Part shown: one piece after another, positions 34,344 to 46,482 of the stretch
How positions within the stretch are numbered: position 1 is the first letter of the stretch
Layout: the number at the start of each line of letters is the position of its first letter
Source of the DNA: Magicicada septendecula
Taxonomy: Eukaryota; Arthropoda; Insecta; Hemiptera; Cicadidae
Assembly: GCA_034769895.1 (NCBI GenBank)
Contig: CM068371.1
Span: forward strand, 406,889,969-406,953,968
Direction: 5' to 3'
DNA length: 64,000 nt
Position numbers and translations under genes: made by a program
The notes under the pieces: model-generated
What the model saw: the letters and a program-made list of their open reading frames with translations, nothing else
What the model was told of the DNA's origin: nothing
The model's database searches: none

Positions 34344-36597
34344 ACTTTTCTTAATTAGCTACTAACAATCATAATACATGAAATAAATTGAATACCTTAT
34401 TAAATCATAAATTCCCTTATCATCATATTTGTTTACAACACGTATAATATGAACAATATAAATCAGTTAATCCATCAACATATAACCAGCAATATATCCT
34501 GGACATAAAAACACAATCTGTACTTCAAGCAAAAAAATAATTTTTTTTTTTTTTTTTAAGAATAAAAATTTTAATCAAATGTAATAATGTTTTGCTAAAC
34601 CGCTATTTTGACAATAAAAGAAAATTATAAAAGAAAATACAACTTGTCTTTATATTGATTATAAAAAGAACATAGGGATTGGTTACACTGACCATTATAC
34701 AGTACATACCAGTCATCAGCTGATCTTCTCTGGGTCAGGTGAATGAGCTTACCCTAGATACACTACACAAATCTATACCACCAAAATACATAATATATGT
34801 TTATAACTCTTACATTCTAACACTGTACAACATAATATAGCATAGTACACTCATAATTAACATTGTTGCTATTACCTTAAAATAAACAATTCACATTTAA
34901 GTTTGATCAGAAATTACACACCTTACAGTTTTAATTTTATTTCCAAATTCTATTAAATTCTTCACTTGTTTCATTTATTATTACCCTTTAACTAAGATTT
35001 TCTATTTAACATTTTCATCATTAATTGGTTTGGGTGATTCTCAATATCCACAATGATCTACTTCATTGAAAAGGCATTAAAATATAACCTTACCCCTTTT
35101 CTGACTCTAACACTCACTAACAGACCTACATAGGATGACACCAAACCCTCAAAATATTTATCTCCACTAACTTACTACTCTAACTCACCTCAGATCATTC
35201 TACCCTTATAACGAAATACCCTCTACCCTCTTTCTACTTAGGATGTGTGTTCCCTCCCTATGCTCATTCCCTTATTGGTTCCTGGTCCCCCCCAGGTAAC
35301 CCCACCAACGCACATACGGTTCACCTCCCGCCACAACGCTTTTCGTTGAGGACTCCTTATCACCCCACCCCCTTTACAAAATTCCACCATCATCTAATTA
35401 CTCTCCAATTACACCACTTTCATTTCTCTACATATACTCACTATCGCTACTGTGTCCCTACTAATACTCAGTTTCTGTACTACTTTTATTCCCAAGAATC
35501 TTATTCTGTTTAACACCCATTTAAAGTTAACTCTGACTGATTCAAATGCCTTATTGAAATATTTATCACCCAACTTCTAACTTTTCTTACTCATTGAAAA
35601 TTCATAACTATTGTTAACCTTCTTAAACAACACATATTTATAATTGTAAATACTTACCATAATCAGGTATCTCATTTGCATATCTATTGTGTGAATTACC
35701 ATGCTCCGGATGCCACGTGCTCAAGTCGTTTACTCTAAATATGTTATTTCTACCTAAGGGTGCCAAAGTGTCGTTGAACAAGAGACAGAAGTAGTCTGGG
35801 TTATCGAAATAACGTTTCACACACATATGTTTGAAAATACCACACTGATTTTATTGATTTTAAGGTTATTCAGTTACATGAAAAAGGGTTAGATTACACA
35901 GGAGTCATCATTCAAAATGGCGGCCATGCAATTCCGCTCCTCCTCCTCAGTTAACATTACGGTTTCCTATCTTATACAATTTAAAACAATATTATAGAAT
36001 AAACATTTTACACATATACATATATACACAATTGCGACCTCTCATTTAATTATTGAGTTGTAATATCACTCTTACTCATAAACCAATGCCTAGTTTTATG
36101 ATGGCCGGCATTTTCTTACACTCTCTCCCTCACATACTGATGTTACTGTTATCAAATTTTAGCATTGAATATTTTAATAGAGCTCTAATTTGGATTGCGA
36201 ATAATAATAGTAATGACTTTCCTGAAAGTAGTTGCAGTTGTGTAGTTCAGACGTTTTCCATGCTCCGGCCGTTGGCTGGCGTACTTCGGTGTTATTAGTA
36301 CTGTCTGTTTTGTCTGTTGCTTCACTGAATTTACATATTTAGAACTGGTAACTGTTCACTGTTAACTGATGCTTACATTTTTTAAATTTGGTTACACTTT
36401 TACTGGTTAAATTTTACCAGAAAGAAATGTACGTGTTGTCGTCATGACAAAGATCTTCAGAGTGGGCCGACATTGTGTCGAATTGTCGACAGGTGGAGGG
36501 GATCAATTGTGATCCACTATTCGTCCGCATCAGCTGACGGCATTGTTCCTCGTCATTGTTGTGACGTGTGTCAATATTTGTAATATCATTTTGTTAG
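34344..36597 (-). mobile_element. Element D interior right of E (right limit uncertain)
   Basis: Resumes D after E's TSD. It holds a T-run, then a GATCAGCTGATGACTGG block at ~34715-34745 with the neighbouring CACCTGACCCAGAGA similar to B at 19325-19355, and GGGAACACACATCCTA (complement, ~35230-35250) also seen in F and H. No gag or pol is recognised. Right of ~35600 the relationship to D is unclear; an exon-like ORF lies at 35641-35851. Confidence 0.5.
35641..35851 (-). CDS. Exon-like open frame of unknown origin
   Basis: Minus-strand frame of about 64-70 codons bounded by a plausible acceptor (ATCAG, complement near 35852) and a good donor (TATG|GTAAGTATT, complement near 35657). Composition is protein-like (aromatic-rich, e.g. 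NPDYFCLLFNDTLAPLGRNN and STWHPEHGN) and unlike surrounding low-complexity frames. I do not recognise it. It could be a captured or host exon, or a fragment of an unrecognised element gene. Confidence 0.35.
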
Positions 36598-37935
36598 TGT
36601 AGCGGGTCAAATTTTGGGTGTTTTATGTTAATCGTTTGGGGGCAATTATATAATTTTATTTATTTCGTTTTCGGGCGGGTTTGGATAAAATATTGTAAAG
36701 CTGCATTGTTGTGCAACGTATTTGTCCGTGTAACAGACTACTGTTGAGAAACAGTTGGAAACAAAGCAATAAGACGCAGGTTGTTGTTGAGTAATGCGGC
36801 AAAGGAATTTGCACCTCCACAAAATTCACAGAAATCTGTACTTGTGTAAACAGCACACAGACGCAACTGTATCACCACAAATCTGAGTGACGCAGCCAGC
36901 CACAAAACCGGATGTCCTGGGATGAACAAAATCCAGAAATGTGCTTTTTGCGCGGCAGGAAGTCATGGCTAAATCCGGCTTTTCCAATGACATCAGCAGA
37001 GCCAAGCCCAATATTAAGCTCTGGTCACCCACATATATCAGCTCCATTCCATATATAAAATGGTTACACAACAGCATATGAGCAATGAGCGACGACGAAA
37101 ACATCGTGGCAGTAAAGAACCAGCTTCCCTCCAAAGGAACAAGTACCTGTTACGTTCTCCGTGACGGCCGACTTCAAGTAGAGACGCCATACAGTCAACA
37201 GGACGACAACTCCAGTAACAGACACAGACATTTTGTTCGGACCCGGTCGGTAGTTTATAAACTGTAACTGCGTTAATACCGACTGGGACCCGAGGAATTC
37301 CGAACTCACCAATAATACAATTTGTGCGGTGGTGTTGTGGATCAGACCAATAAATAGCGAACACTCGAATCGGTAGGCAAACACGTGTTTTTCACGAAAT
37401 CGCGGCAGTGACAATAAAGACAAACAAAAGGATTGGCATCGTAAAATAAAAGGGGTTTTTGTTAAAATAGCGTGAATGTGTGTGCGAGCAAAAGCTGGGC
37501 TTCCTTATAAGTGTAAGAATTGTATTTTCAATGTAAGAGTTATTTCCTAACAAAATGTGTTTAGTTCTTTTGTGTGTTGTATTAAGGACTTCAGTATTTC
37601 CGTAAGTAAAATATTCATTTCATATCATAAAAATGTGTTAGTCTAAGTGATTTCGTCGTTGCCACTTCCTCATTTCTGTGTTAAAAATTCGTCTAACGAA
37701 ATCGGGGGTTTTCTGAAATTTTATTACAGTCAGATCGCGGGATTTTTTATAAGGGCAAGAGTCTATAAGTTTTCGATATTTTACCTTTTAGAAAAATATC
37801 GTGGCGACCTTGGGCAGTTTTCAAAAGATAAGTTTTACGGGGACCATGACGGTAAGTGAAATTCTGGCAGCGGTAAGTATTATTATATGAAGAGTGAAAG
37901 GTATTAAATATCAGCGAAAAAGCAGTAACTTCACA
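36598..37935 (+). repeat. Element F, 5' LTR
   Basis: Starts TGTAGCGGGTC, ends AACTTCACA. TATATAAAA at 37052-37060 is a likely TATA box. CGATATTTT...AAAATATCG hairpin at ~37777-37801, PBS-like TGGCGACC at 37802, GGTAAGT at 37851 and 37872, TTCGTCTAACGAA at 37688-37700. Confidence 0.88.
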
Positions 37936-37936
37936 G

Positions 37937-37953
37937 TGGCGACCCTGCCAGGA
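37937..37953 (+). other. Element F primer binding site
   Basis: TGGCGACCCTGCCAGGA one base after the LTR; the same site as in I (48997). It predicts a primer tRNA ending TCCTGGCAGGGTCGCCA, probably an arginine tRNA from its resemblance to 412/mdg1-type sites. Confidence 0.8.
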
Positions 37954-38158
37954 TTTCGTATATAAATTTTATAGGAACTAGACCTATTTTAATACACAAA
38001 AAACGGGATGTGGTAATGACGAATGTATAAAAATTATATCGCATATATTTACGTAGGTTAGGTTTGTGATAGTAAGGTACACAGTTGTGTTAGGTGTTCT
38101 GATTTTACAATAACAGTCGTTTTTTATATATAAAAAGAAATAGAAATAAAATTTAAAT

Positions 38159-39166
38159 ATGGGGGAAGTACGAGATAACGAAATAATAAGAATGATGCAA
38201 ATGCTTTTTAACCAACAATTTAGTTACCTTGACGAAAAATTTAGCGAACAGAAAAATGATTTGAATGAATTGAAAAAAGAAATTAAAGAACAAGGCTGTA
38301 TATACGATAAGAAATTGAGTGAACTAGGGACGCGGTTAGGCGAAATAGCATTAGAAAATGAGAAAGTCATAGACAAATTAAAATCAAACAAAGATAACGG
38401 GGTAAGTAGTAGTGGAAATGATAATTTAAATAATGAGTTGGCAAGTAATAACAATGATAATACAAATAAAAATGTGGTGTTAGAAAATAATGGTGTAGAT
38501 GTTGAGAGTGATAACGTAATTGTAGAAAGAGTAGAAGTTGATAATGAAATGTTAATGTATGTTGATGAATTAGAGAGAGAAAGTAGAAAGAATTTACAGG
38601 TAGAGTGGATGCAGGGGGTAGATTTTTCCCGTAATGTTGTAGTGGGGGGTGAAGAAATGGCTTCACGTGAGTATTTGGAAGAGTATAAGTTTGCAGATAA
38701 ATTTCCCTTGGTTTTTTATGCACTTCATAGGTGGTGCCAAAATGATGAAGTAATGTCCCCTGCATATTTTGAGAGAGAGTGTGTAGCTTGGTATGATGGT
38801 GAGAAATGTTTTGAGAGAGAGAGAAAGAGAGAAACAGAGATATTTAAAGTAAAGAGAAATTATGAAGAATTTGTAGAAAAGTTAGACATAGAGAGAAATA
38901 ATAATAAAAAGAATGAGTGCTTATCGTACAGTGAAACGGAGATAACAGTAGATAAGGTTAACGATGATAATATAACTCACCTGATTTTAACAGAATATAA
39001 TAACGGCGACAGGACCATACTCGAGCGTGACCAGGTATATGACGATATTGTAGAAGAATATGACAAGACAGGTAATCATTATGTTCATAATCATGAGATT
39101 ATGTATGTAACTGTAAATGACTGGTATAATCATAAGATTAGACTATTATTTGACGATATGGGGTAA
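38159..39166 (+). CDS. Element F ORF: YDDGG-family coiled-coil protein
   Basis: 335 residues, intact. The ATG is the first after the PBS leader and has AAATATG context. Residues ~1-80 are a coiled coil (YLDEKFSEQKNDLNELKKEI); ~80-135 Asn-rich; ~135-335 the family domain with EMASREYLEE, FYALHRWCQNDE, AYFERECVAWYDGEKCFERE, EIFKVKRNYEEFVE, HLILTEYNNGDRTIL and YDDIVEEYD, closing IRLLFDDMG. Closest to H's ORF, sharing long segments; E and A are more distant. No knuckle, protease or polymerase motif. Probably Gag-related or an RNA-binding adaptor, by position only. Confidence 0.85.
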   Translation: MGEVRDNEIIRMMQMLFNQQFSYLDEKFSEQKNDLNELKKEIKEQGCIYDKKLSELGTRLGEIALENEKVIDKLKSNKDNGVSSSGNDNLNNELASNNNDNTNKNVVLENNGVDVESDNVIVERVEVDNEMLMYVDELERESRKNLQVEWMQGVDFSRNVVVGGEEMASREYLEEYKFADKFPLVFYALHRWCQNDEVMSPAYFERECVAWYDGEKCFERERKRETEIFKVKRNYEEFVEKLDIERNNNKKNECLSYSETEITVDKVNDDNITHLILTEYNNGDRTILERDQVYDDIVEEYDKTGNHYVHNHEIMYVTVNDWYNHKIRLLFDDMG

Positions 39167-41620
39167 TTGTGTATTGTTTATTGTTCATGAACATTTATTG
39201 ATATGAATAATGTGGTATTGAAGTGCATTGTCTTATGGAACGATTTGTGGGTAATGATAACAAATAATCAATTGGACTGTATATTTTTTTTTATGTATTA
39301 ATGTCAGTATGTTAAGTGTATTTATGTATTACATTATAGTGTACTATGTGTTATGTAAACAATGTGTAGGTACAGTAGAAAGTGATAACATTAATTATCA
39401 ATTAAATTGAATTTGCAATTAACCAGTATAAATTAACAATAATTATAAAAATTCGACAGACTAATTAAGCGATGAAAATAATTGTGAACTGTTAAATAAT
39501 TGAATTAAATAATTGAAAAGTAATTACTTAATTAAGTTAAATGATTTTATGAAATTAAGATTCTGTGATGATTGGTAGATGACTAAACAGATAATACGGT
39601 CAAATGGAGGTATATTATTGTAAGGAGAGAAGTGATGAATTTTCTAGGGCTATATCAAGGTAAAATGTTGAAAATAGATTTTGGGTGATAAGAAAATAAG
39701 ACAGGTGAGTTAAGTAGAATTAAAGTAAATGGGAGTTAAAGAAAATAAGAATGTTGAGATACAGGTAACACACAGAGATAGTGTTAGATATTTAGGGACA
39801 CAGTGGTAGTGAGTATATGTAGAGATGAGTAATGTGAATGAGATTTAAACATATTTGTTGATGATATTTTGTAGTAAGGATGAGGTGGTAAGGTGTGATC
39901 AACGTGAACGTTGTGGCGAGAATAGAGTAGTTCGCGTGAGTGTTTGCCGATATTTTGGAGGGGCATTGGCTCGAATGGTTATAGCCAGGTAGGGAACACA
40001 CATCCTAGTACAACGATGAGCGGTGCGAGAGGTAAGTGGAATTGGTGAAAGGTATTTATAAATGAGAGATTGGTGTCATAAGTGGTTCATAGTGGTTGTT
40101 AGTAAAAAAGGGAGAGTTATTTAAATGTCTATTCAAGTGAAAGTATAGATAATACAGGTGTCACCCAGATTAAGCAATGATTAAAATGTGAAGAGTTAAA
40201 TAGAAAATTCATAGTAGAAAAGTAATCAGAGATGAAATATAAGGTAACATGAAGGGTAATAATAAATTTGGATTGCATAGAATCAAATGATAAACCATTG
40301 AGGGATAATGAATAACAGTTCAATTGAAATTAACATGTAATGTTTATAATTTTATCAAGATGTAAGGTATGTAGATTTTTAACAAGGTTAAATGTGATTG
40401 GGTTATTTTAATGTAAGAATAGCAATGTTAATTATATAGGTATCTAGCTCAAGTAGTACATTCAATGAGATAAATAGTTCAAATCACCCAAAGTAGAATA
40501 AAGTAAGATTGTTACATAGAGAGAGTGATTTATGATAAAGATATAAAATTTGCATTTTTTTTTTTTGCCAGTGACAAAATTTGGATAGAATCGAAAATAA
40601 TGTAAAGTCAAGAATTGTTTATTTTAAATAATTTAAATGTCAACTTGATTATTATATTAATATTTTGTTTGTTTTAAATATTTTGTTATTATGTTTGTAT
40701 GTCAAGGTAGAATATTACAGGTGTTCAATGTGTTTTCAGAACTTATATATAACATATGTAGGTCAAGGATCTTGGACTTGACCTAGTTTCGATCAGCTGA
40801 GGAGTTCATATACCTACTAAGCTTGTATAGTAGGAAGCTAATTTTAATTTGTTGTTTAATTAATTCAAACCAATATTTGAATAATTTTAATAAATGTTAT
40901 TGAATAAATAAATTTAATAAAATTTATAATGAATAAATTTAAATTTTTTTTTGAATTTTAAAATTTTGAAAATTTTAATTTTTTTGTGAAAAACAAAAAA
41001 AAAACTTGATTTTTCGCCTGCCAGCGAATGCAAATTGTTAGATCATGATTCTTTTATTATATGTGCATTAACCATGTTTATTTTATTGTATTGTATTGTA
41101 TTGGTAGACTATAAGGGGTTCTCATGTTAGAGTAAGGATGTGTTTATATTATTGGAAATGTCTAGGTTAAGTCATTTGAAACAAAAATTAGAAAAATCAG
41201 GAAGAGAATTTTTTGATAAAATATTTTTTTTTTTGAATTTTGAATTTTTTGTTAAAATTTTAATAAATCTTAAAAGCAATTTTTACTTTTAATGTGTTAT
41301 GGTAACATTAACGTTAGTGTGTGTGAGCCCAGTATTTGCTAAAGGCAGCCCAGCTTGCAAAAAAGGGGAAACATATCGGCGGAGGAGCTGGAATAATTTA
41401 AGCCAGGGATTGAGGATTTTTGGGGGTAGCATGCTAAAAGGCGAGGTGCGCTGTGGTACGAATCTGTTCGATTTCTCGGTGTTGGGATCTCTTACGGAGA
41501 AGTCCAGTGATCTCGTTCAGATGAGTCCATGGTCGCTGAGCCAGGTGGGTAGTGTACCCATAAGTAGTAAGAACCAGGGGGTTGTTGGCACTAGTTCCTC
41601 ACCGGTCCTCCTCGGGGTTA
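39167..41620 (+). other. Element F 3' non-coding region
   Basis: No supported gene. Ordered motifs shared with E and D: GGGAACACACATCCTA (~39990), GGTCAAGGATCTTGGACTTG and GATCAGCTG (~40740-40800), CTGGCAGGCG after an A-run (~41010-41030, written CGCCTGCCAG), GAGCCCAGTATTTGCT (~41326), GGGGAAACATATCGGCGG, then GGTGTTGGGATCTC and GAGAAGTCC (~41480-41505). Confidence 0.72.
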
Positions 41621-41670
41621 TCGATGAGATTTCTTCTGTCGTGGACAGCAGAATTCTCATCGAGGGGGTA
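41621..41670 (+). promoter_or_regulatory. Element F hairpin abutting the polypurine tract
   Basis: TCGATGAGA (41621-41629) pairs with TCTCATCGA (41655-41663), inner TTCTTCTGTC/GACAGCAGAA partly paired, then GGGGG and the LTR at 41672. Almost identical to E's. Confidence 0.8.
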
Positions 41671-41671
41671 T

Positions 41672-42986
41672 TGTAGCGGGTCAAATTTTTGGGTGTTTTT
41701 ATTTTAACCGCTTGGGGCATTTATATATTTGTATTCATTTCATTTTCGGTCGGGATCCTTGTAAAATATTACGAAATAAATGTATTATTGTGCAACGTAT
41801 AACAGACCAGTGTTGAGAGAAAGAACAGTTGGAAACAAAGCAATAAGACGCAGGTTGTTGTTGAGTAATGCGGTGAAGAATTTGCCACCTTAAAAATTCG
41901 CAGAACTCTGTAAATGTGTGTCAACGCTCAAGCGCAACTACACCTGCACGCGCTCAAAGGACGCTCTAACTAAAAACTCAAGATGGCCAGAGCGTAAAAA
42001 TATTCGTCGTCTTCTCTAAGACCTCCCGGAAGTCGCGTTAAACTCCGCCTACTGTTGGTGACATCATCAGAGCCAAGTCCAATATTAAGCTCTGGTCACA
42101 CACATATACCAGCTATAATCCATGCATAAACTGAATATGGTACAACATAATAAGCATGCACGACGACGCAAAGCAGGTGGCAGTGAACGGCAGCTTCCTA
42201 CCGCCTATGCCAGTCGATCTTAGTCAGAGACGCCATATAGTCCACGAGGTACAGAGTACCGCTACAGACGCTTATATTTTGTTTCGGGCCCGGTTGGTCG
42301 GGTTTTCGGGGAATGTAATTAATTCAAGAAGACCGACCGGGACCCAAGGAAATAATCAACGCATCTCAGTTACAAAATTGTTGCAAGTGCGAATCGCAAA
42401 CAGTTAAATTACGGACATTGGAATCGAATCGGGACAAAACACGTGTTCGGCCGGCAACGCGTTTAGTGAACAGTTGTAAAACAATAAAGGAGTTTGTAAA
42501 ATATAATAAATAAGGGTAAAGTATGGTGTGAAAGGGTGCGTGAGCAGAATGGGCTGCCGTATAGTTAAGAATATTTAAATATGATACCTAGGAATATATT
42601 TCAACATTTGTTCTTTAGCATCCTTGTTCTAATAATTAAAACGTTTTTGCAGTAATTAAAACTATTCAGTCACTACAAAACAATGTGTTAGTCTAAGTTA
42701 TTTCGCCATTGCCACTTCCTCATTTCTGTGTTAAAAATTCGTCTAACGAAATCGGGGGGTTTCTGAATTTTATTACAGTCAGATGGCGTGATTTTTTTTT
42801 TATAAGGGCAAGAGTGTATAAGTTTTCGATATTTAATCTTTAAAAAATATCGTGGCGACCTTGGGCAGTTTTCAAAAGATAAGTTTTACGGGGACCATGA
42901 CGGTAAGTGAAATTCTGGCAGCGGTAAGTATTATTATATGAAGAGTGAAAGGTATTAAATATCAGCGAAAAAGCAGTAACTTCACA
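41672..42986 (+). repeat. Element F, 3' LTR
   Basis: 1315 bp. U3 is closer to E's LTR than to F's own 5' LTR; the final ~140 bp are identical to F's 5' LTR. PBS-like TGGCGACC at 42853, TTCGTCTAACGAA at 42738-42750. Followed by ATAT, not the TTAG seen at the left end. Confidence 0.88.
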
Positions 42987-44430
42987 ATATACCTATTATG
43001 GCAAACACTTCAAAATTCGTTATATTTTTCTTTATTCAACTTTCTTTACACTTATTTTTTCTTTACAACAGAATCATAATTATATACTTGATAACCAACA
43101 CCAATATCATTATTACTTCTTTGACATTTAATATTTGTCTTCGTTGCTACCCCTGTAGCAACCCCCCAGCCACACACACTATTGTACCCCCACTGGACTG
43201 TAGCGCCCAGGTGCCTTCACAAAGACTGAACTGGTGGAGGTATTTGGTCTTCTCCGTGTCTTTGCTTCAGCATTACATCGAAAACAATATTAAGATATCA
43301 TAATATCTAAAATATATATAATTACACGCCCTTAATGCGGGTCTACCACCTTTTTGCTTGTTCCTTCTCGAACAAAGTGGCAGCCGCTGTTCCATAGTTC
43401 CAGGGATTTCCCCTAACTGGCCCCCCGTTAATTTCAAAGTTCACCAATTTCAAAGACAACCAACTGTGGTCAGTGTTACAATTGCTGCCCACAGCTGGCT
43501 GCCGTCCAAAACCACGATTAGTGCTGGTAAGGCAGTAATCGCCCGAAAAGGCGGGGAAATCAACTTCATTAGCATGTCTTACTCTACATCACTATTATAC
43601 ACTGTACTGTCAAAAATCATATATAATGTAAAATTATATTAAAATTGTACAGCGTATATACGCCTTCTTGAGGCCTCCGATGATGGCAACGGTTTGTGCG
43701 TTACTCATCAACCCACTTCGCTAGCTACAGTAGCACATGCCACTACTGCACTAGCCCAATTACATCTAACTTAGCTCCTCCTACATATATGCTGTCCTTA
43801 CAGTCCATTATTAACTAACATTTTGGTTAACACCACACAACTATAAAAAACACCTTTTAACCTTGCTCGAAAACAAGTTCTTTAATTATTTAAAAATTTT
43901 CACATAGACACTTTGCAAGTTCAAGCTTTCACTTTCACTGACATTTTCTTTTATGACAAAATAGGAACTACGACAATGGATCATCTGATAAATTTACATT
44001 ATAAAATACACTCTCTTATTTTCTGAAGGAAAACAAGCACTTGAAAAATTTTAACCATCTAAGTTACAATAATTTTAAGCATTTCGTTTCACAATTTCTA
44101 AACGAAACTACATTAGCTCGTGGAATACAACTCTTCTCTCTCTCCTCCCCCCCTTTTTTTTTTTTTTTACCTTTCCACGAACTCTGGGTCCCCCTCCCCG
44201 TTCTTGTATGTTAAAATTTCTTACTCACACCTTTTTGTGGAGCGAGACCACCGTTAGTTTCACCCCGCTCCTGAGGCTACTGCCAACCATGGTCTGCTTC
44301 CAATGCCAAAAACCACGATCAGAGGTGGTGAATCTGTGATCGCCCGAAATTGGGGGAGTGTCCCTCCTGGAAACATAAATATCAAATTAAACTCATTCGT
44401 GCTCTAATATAAACCTATCTTTTAAAATTC
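42987..44430 (-). mobile_element. Element G 3' non-coding region with hairpins
   Basis: Directly downstream of G's pol. In pol orientation: hairpin CGATCA/TGATCG (arms at 44316-44321 and 44337-44342), then a T/A-rich stretch, then the paired hairpins CGATTA/TAATCG (43515-43520, 43536-43541) and a 13-bp stem (43457-43469/43489-43501), then the GCTACA-loop hairpin (43193-43210) and GTTGCTAC/GTAGCAAC (43143-43162). Same order and spacing as B. G's PPT and 3' LTR are missing; F's LTR begins where they would lead. It may be the 5' continuation of D. Confidence 0.7.
43457..43541 (-). promoter_or_regulatory. Post-pol paired hairpins (element G)
   Basis: Stem 1 CGATTA/TAATCG with TTACCA in the loop. 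Stem 2 of 13 pairs, CAGCCAGCTGTGG with CCACAGTTGGTTG, including two G-U pairs, loop GCAGCAATTGTAACACTGA. Counterpart of 18616-18700 in B and 53575-53660 in H. Confidence 0.7.
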
Positions 44431-46481
44431 CTAAGATGACCAATATAACTTTAAATTGGTTGCATTGTGTGTTCCTACAATCTCCTCCGTCTCCCTGTCC
44501 TGCAACACATACGAATTTTTGATTTTGATGTCTATTACCTCATAAGGTCCTTCGTAGACCAGGAAGAACTTCTTAATCTCCTTGTCTTGAGCGCTCGATA
44601 AGGCGTGCCTCCTTACTAATAGCAACTGTCCAATTTCATACTTTACCCACTTACCTTTTGTGTCGTGCCTACGTTTCCTCTGTTCACCCTTGCTTAACAA
44701 ATTCTCATTGGGCAACCGGATCTTAATGCTCACATCCGTCCGCTCGCTCTCCGTTGGATACTCAAATAGCTGCTCCAAAATGCTTGGGGGGCGTGTTCCC
44801 TTTACCAATTCGTGAGGTGTATAGCCGGTGGACTCGTGGGTGGTACTGTTCAGCCAATTTTCCACCCTTTTTACGTACAACGGCCACTCGCTGTGTTTAG
44901 CGTGACAATAGGCTCTAAAGATCCTGCCTATCTCTCTCATTACACGCTCAGCCTGGTTTGACTGGGGATGGTACACAGCCGTATGCTTCGTGAGGATTCC
45001 TTCCCATCCTAAGGTCTGGCGCCATTTCCCACTGATGAACTGTGGCCCATGGTCTGACAAAATCACCTTCGGCTTACCCACGTGAATCATATAATCTTTA
45101 GTCACTTTCTCACTCAATACGTTTCTGGTAGCTCTCTTTACGCTATACAATTTCACATATTTCGAAAAAGTGTCAAGCAATACAAAAATATACAGAACTC
45201 CGCCTCTACCCCTCGGCAATGGTCCAAACAAATCCGCAGCAACTAAATCGAATGGTCTCTCTACCCTTATAAAATTCAACTCACCTTCAACCCTGTAGTT
45301 CACTACCTTTGACTTCTGACACAAATCACAACTCCTCAGCAATTTTGTCACCCGTCTCTCCATATTCCTGAAAACACATGACTCTTTCAACACACTGACA
45401 CACTTTTTCGCCCCAAAATGACCGTATCTAACATGACAATCCCAAATAATCTTCTCTTCCAACCCTTCTGCTACTACTAACCTCCAGTCACGCTCACCCC
45501 CTACTACCTTCTTAAACAACAATCCTTTGTAAATTTGGAAAAACTGGTTGTACTCTGACTCCTCTAACTCTGTTTCTAAGCTGTTTATTATCTTTCCCGA
45601 CTTACCATCTGCTCTTTGCATGGTTCCGATATCCTTCAACTCTTCTCCAAAGATCTTATCCTCCCTACTAATTTTAAAAATCTCAATTTCCTTTACATCC
45701 CTACCTGTCTTGTTGTCCTCACAATCTACTCTGGAAAGAGTGTCGGGTACCTTGTTATCTGTCCCTTTGATGTATTCCCACTCGAAGTCGTACTCCTGTA
45801 AAACCAGCACCCACCTGGTTAGACGGCTGTGAGCAAGCTTGCAAGTGTTCAGGAAGGATAACGCCTTATGATCTGTTCGTATGATTGTCTTGTTTCCCAA
45901 GATGTGAGTCCTGAATTTTCCTACGGCGAATACAATACTTAGTAGTTCTTTTTCAGTCGTCGTATAGTTCTTTTCGGCGGATAGCAGCGATCTACTCGCG
46001 AAGGCTATAGTGAGGTGTTCCTTCTCCTCATCCTCTTGATAAAGCTCTGTGCCGACTGCTACATTACTGGCATCTGTCTGTAAATAGAACACTCTTCCAA
46101 AATCCGGATGGTTCATCATGATCATCTTGCTAAATTTCCTTTTAATTTCCTCAAAAGCTCCACGCTCGACATCGCCCCATTTCCATTGTCGGTTCTTTTG
46201 AAGTACTGCACTTAACCTTGCTGTTACGTGTGCATAGTTCCTTTGAAATTTCCGGTAAAAGTTGCACAGCCCTAGAAAACTCTGAAGTTGCTTTATGTTC
46301 CTTGGTTCAGGGAAGCGCATGATAGATTCGACCTTGTCCGGGTTTGCTGAGATCCCTTCTGACGTGATGATAAAACCTAAAAATTTAACTTCTGTCTGCA
46401 AAAATTTTGACTTGTTCCAATTCACCGTTAAGTCCTCCTGTCTCCAACTTTGTCAATACATATCTTAAATGTATTAAACAT
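44431..46481 (-). pseudogene. pol: Element G Pol: RT end, RNase H, integrase (5'-truncated)
   Basis: A 664-residue open frame (46425-44431) preceded by a short RT piece in another frame (HLRYVLTKLE) up to 46481. RT thumb: FLGFIITSEGI, LQSFLGLCNFYRKF. RNase H: YLQTDAS, TEKELLSIVFA, RTDHKAL, PDTLSR. Integrase zinc domain H-x4-H and C-x2-C (SCDLCQ), then catalytic AADLFG, LSDHGPQF and NQAERV. C-terminal GPY/F-like EGPYEV. Catalytic residues of RNase H and integrase are intact; the RT active site is missing because a mariner begins at 46483. Related to B's Pol but clearly another family. Confidence 0.9.
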
Positions 46482-46482
46482 A

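Larger units (their letters stand above)
36598..42986 (+). mobile_element. Element F: non-autonomous LTR retrotransposon with mismatched LTRs
   Basis: LTRs at 36598-37935 and 41672-42986, Arg-type PBS, one intact 335-codon ORF, 2.5 kb non-coding, PPT hairpin. No TSD: flanks are TTAG and ATAT. The two LTRs share their last ~140 bp exactly but differ strongly in U3, so this looks like a recombinant of two elements. Confidence 0.85.
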
